A DNA stretch of 64,000 nucleotides from Neodontobutis hainanensis (lineage: Eukaryota; Chordata; Actinopteri; Gobiiformes; Odontobutidae): assembly GCA_024349245.1 (NCBI GenBank), contig JALDNG010000007.1, forward strand, positions 3,883,501 through 3,947,500. Reading direction: 5' to 3'. Below, one piece after another: positions 60,901 to 64,000 of this stretch (position 1 is the first letter of the stretch; every line of letters starts with the position of its first letter). The notes beneath the pieces are model-generated. The model was not told the DNA's origin and ran no database searches. It saw nothing but the letters and a program-made list of their open reading frames with translations. A program made the position numbers and the translations under genes.

Positions 60901-62990
60901 CGGTCAGGAGTAACTAAAGTGTCACCTGCTCAAAGTGCACCAGATTCAGGACCATCGCCTCACCTGTTCCTGGCGTCAGAGCCAAACTGACTCAACTGTT
61001 TCATCTGAACGGACTTCATCAGTGTCTGTAACCCACCACAACAGTGTTCTTTCCTCTGATGTCCAGCTGAAATCATAAGAAACACGTGCAAAAGGAAATG
61101 CGGATATAAAAAATAGAATATTATCAGTCTACTCCACGTTACTTACAAAGCTGTGCATTAAACGATAACATCAAAAAGCCTAATTATTGATTCACATGTG
61201 TATTTTTTGTCTTCTGGATTTGTCAAGAAAAACGCTTAGCCCATTTCATTTGATCAATAGGCTACGCACAGATTCAAAAAATGACAGCCATAGCCTATAG
61301 GTAAAGAACGCATGCAGAATTGCCCCTGAATTAATCCCTTCAGTAAGATAACAGCAGTGTACAGATGTGTACAGATGTACACATGCACATAGTCTCCAGC
61401 GCGCACACATAATCCGAGTAGTGAGTTCAGCGTGCACACGCGTAAAAGGCCTTTAATGGGAACTATGTCGAGGCTGCTGATCTGTCCCTTGTGCTGGACT
61501 AATAGAGGGCATTGAAACATAACACTGGACAAAGCCAGGGCCTATTTCTAGCCGTAAAAAGGTTTATTCAAGCAAATAATGGGATCAGCGTTTAGAATGA
61601 GAGCGCGGTAAACTTGCCCACATGAAGCCCGTTTCCAGGGCTATTAAGCTTTTAATTGGAAAATAGCAGAGGAAATTTCAAGGTGACTAGAGTGGCTTTG
61701 CAGTTTGTGCCGGCCCAGTAGATTTGTGGGAGTGGGAGACGCCTACAACGCGTTATAAATTTATTCATGTTGTTCGTCGGTAAAGAGTAAAACACAAACC
61801 GGAATAAAAGTTTATACTGCAGTCTGAATTGTAATTGGCATTCATCATGCGTTTGCTATTTACACATAATTCAAGCTGAGAATGCACGTGTGCGTTTCCG
61901 CAAGGGCTCAGTGCGCATGCAGCATTCATAAAACAAATAGATTGAAACAAAAGAGTCGTAAATAGTATCTGTCTTTTTTACACAAAACCAGGATGAGCTC
62001 GCAACACTTTAACACAAAATGTCTGTCCCTGAATAACATGTAAGTGCAAAAGGTTGTAGTCGTGTGTCAAAGTCGAGGATAAAATAAAATTAGTTAAAGG
62101 TCCGTGCGTAAAATGAGCATAATGCGTTTTACAGCTGAAGAAATCCGGTGCATATTGTCACACTACATTCTTTTGTATTATACATTTTGGTATCAATATA
62201 TCATAGGGTTTAAAATTGCAGACCACAAAAACAATAAAATGAGGGACAACCTGCCCAAGAAATTATACAAAGATTTTTTTTAAGGTATCTTGTTTTTTAC
62301 TCCAAATGTAATTCAGCTTTATGAAATGTATATTCAACAGAATTCTGAGACATTCAAGTCAGGGCTAAAAGGACTGGGGACAGAAAGGCAATTAAACTCA
62401 AGGGTCCCTTATTACAATGTTGAATTCATTTGACCCGAAAACTTACCTGAATATGCAGTGGAGTTGGAAACCAGAGGCTCAGGCCCAGTGGGTTTGTCAC
62501 ATGGGACTACTTACCCCAAAATGACTATGACTGTTGCCCCTCAATCCGAAGTGCACTATATGAGCTATAGCTCAACGTTACCTTAAGCAGTAGATGCTGT
62601 GTAAAAAAGAGAATCAACTCTGTAAACTATAAATGTCAAATTGTGTTAGTTTTCACATGAGCTCACACGTTAGAGGCAAAAGTAGCCTACTGTGTGATCA
62701 GAGAAAGGTCAAGTTAAAAAGGAAAGGCCAGTGTTGTGGCAAAAGACTGTAAAGTCTAGAAAATATTTAGGCTTTACTTTTTCAAAGCAGCACAATCATT
62801 AGTACTCAGAGATTTTCGCAAAAAGATAGAGAGAAGAGATAATGTGTATTTAAAGAATTTGGGCCTCTATTTTGTAAGCCTGATCTGAGCCACAGAAATG
62901 TAATTTGGGTTCTTGTTGACTTGAATAAAACAATAAAACAATTGAAAATATTCAAAGCTAATGATTAAGCTGAAACCTGTCTTTATTTTA
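60901..62990. other. dmrt3 upstream DNA, no gene seen
   Basis: No dmrt1 or other exon is visible. The part at 61440-61950 is non-repetitive, with several TAAT/ATTA-type strings, TTTATTCATG and a CACGTG E-box. It could hold regulatory elements. Confidence 0.45.
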
Positions 62991-62999
62991 TTTTTATTT

Positions 63000-63118
63000 A
63001 TTTTTGGGCCTTTTTAGCTTTATTTGATAAGACAGAAAATTGACAGGAAACAAGATGAGAGAGAGGGAGGTGACATTGGGCAAATGACCCAAGCAGGATT
63101 AAACCTTGGTCTCTCGCT
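63000..63118 (+). repeat. Dispersed teleost repeat fragment
   Basis: A GCCTTTTTAGCTTTATTTGA start, GACAGGAAAC, GAGAGAGAGGGAGGTGACAT, and an end near TTAAACCTTGGTCTCTCGCT. I recognise this arrangement from a repeat found all over spiny-rayed fish genomes. I cannot give a firm class name. Confidence 0.6.
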
Positions 63119-64000
63119 GAATTTGTTTCAAAAAGTTATAGAAAATTAATTATCTAAATAAAATGGGTGTTTGAGAGATAAGAATAAACAAAAAAAAAAA
63201 CAAGGGGGAGCCGCAGCAGGACTATATTAGCGCTGACCTCAGCTGAGTGAGGAGGTCATTATGAGCATCACGGCCTCTCACTATTCCTGTCACAGAAACG
63301 CTGATTTAGGCCCCCTCAGGGAGACAGTGAGACACTGATCTTAGAAATTAGCCAAACATCTCTTTCAGAGGCATATTTAATGGCCGCCTGCAGCCATGCA
63401 ACAAACTAAAAGTTATAAAAGTTCTAGTGTGATTAAAAAAAACAGTTTTACATGACTACACAGGTCTTTTGCACGGCTTGAATATATTTACTATAATTAC
63501 AAAATGATCACCTACACAACACTATGCTGTCATTACTGTAATTTATCGACACCTGATGGTAGTTTTGTGTGAGAACTGATATCAACTCAGTAGGCTGCAG
63601 AATTATGAAATACAACTCACTTTTACTCACCCCAACAACAAAACATTTGAATATGTCCCAAGGGCAATTTTGTCAGAAAAGACTTTGCTGGAAAATACTG
63701 CATTTATTTGCTCTGCAGTTTATTTAACTGAATTCAGATTTGTTTCTAATTTAAAATTTGAAAAAGTTTTACAGTTAAAATGTCAATAAGGAAGTGGTAG
63801 TATAAGCGGAGCATTGCCTTTTTAATTTAAAAAAAATAAATAAATACTGTAAATCAAAAAGACTTGGACCATTTGGACTGTCCTCAGTTTGGCTCTTAAA
63901 GGCGTATTTATGTCCCAGATTGCAGTCATTAGAAATGCTGTGCTGCCTGCTCATATCAGGCAGATGTAAAGACAAATGATGGCCAACGTCCTGAGATGAG
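63119..64000. other. Intergenic DNA at the right edge
   Basis: No gene is seen. The part at 63205-63420 is GC-richer and unique, and may be a conserved element. Confidence 0.4.

Overview
The window is from a vertebrate nuclear genome, almost certainly a percomorph-type teleost. The evidence is spliced genes with GT-AG introns, a decayed Tc1/mariner transposon and other repeat types that are common in fish, long AT-rich noncoding DNA, and short intergenic distances compared with mammals. No rRNA, tRNA, CRISPR or operon structure is present.

Three genes are supported, all on the minus strand. From high to low coordinate, which is their transcriptional order, they are dmrt3 (two coding exons, 60736 to 57997, 457 residues), dmrt2 (the dmrt2a type by linkage; three coding exons, 51418 to 49348, 519 residues, plus a probable noncoding first exon near 51.8-51.95 kb) and the 5' part of smarca2 (14 coding exons, 6528 to 1175, then out of the left edge). 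The order and common orientation match the vertebrate DMRT1-DMRT3-DMRT2-SMARCA2 block. No dmrt1 exon is visible, so dmrt1 would be expected beyond the right edge.

Region by region: 1-7.6 kb holds the N-terminal half of Smarca2 (proline-rich start, QLQ, HSA and BRK regions) and its promoter. The helicase/ATPase exons are outside the window. From 7.6 to 48.9 kb there is a gene-free interval of about 41 kb with decayed repeats (Tc1/mariner copy at 18.16-19.55 kb, a solo Tc1-type end at 20.9 kb, a teleost repeat at 15.6-15.97 kb, a small three-copy family, a SINE-like piece, a perfect hairpin, AT microsatellites) separated by non-repetitive stretches that may be regulatory. From 48.9 to 52 kb is dmrt2, with a (TA)n run of about 140 bp just past its 3' end. 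From 52 to 57.3 kb is the dmrt2-dmrt3 spacer, with a TG microsatellite and two CTCF-like sites. From 57.3 to 60.9 kb is dmrt3. From 60.9 to 64 kb is dmrt3 upstream DNA without genes.

Dmrt2 and Dmrt3 are DM-domain transcription factors. In other vertebrates they act in somite/left-right and muscle development (Dmrt2) and in spinal interneuron and gonad contexts (Dmrt3). Smarca2 is an ATPase of BAF (SWI/SNF) chromatin remodelling complexes. Their linkage is ancient synteny, not a shared pathway. I did not find a clearly new biological system. The most interesting signals are regulatory and structural: outward-facing CTCF-like motifs around the interval, a retained 34-residue exon in smarca2, and a perfect 24-bp hairpin.
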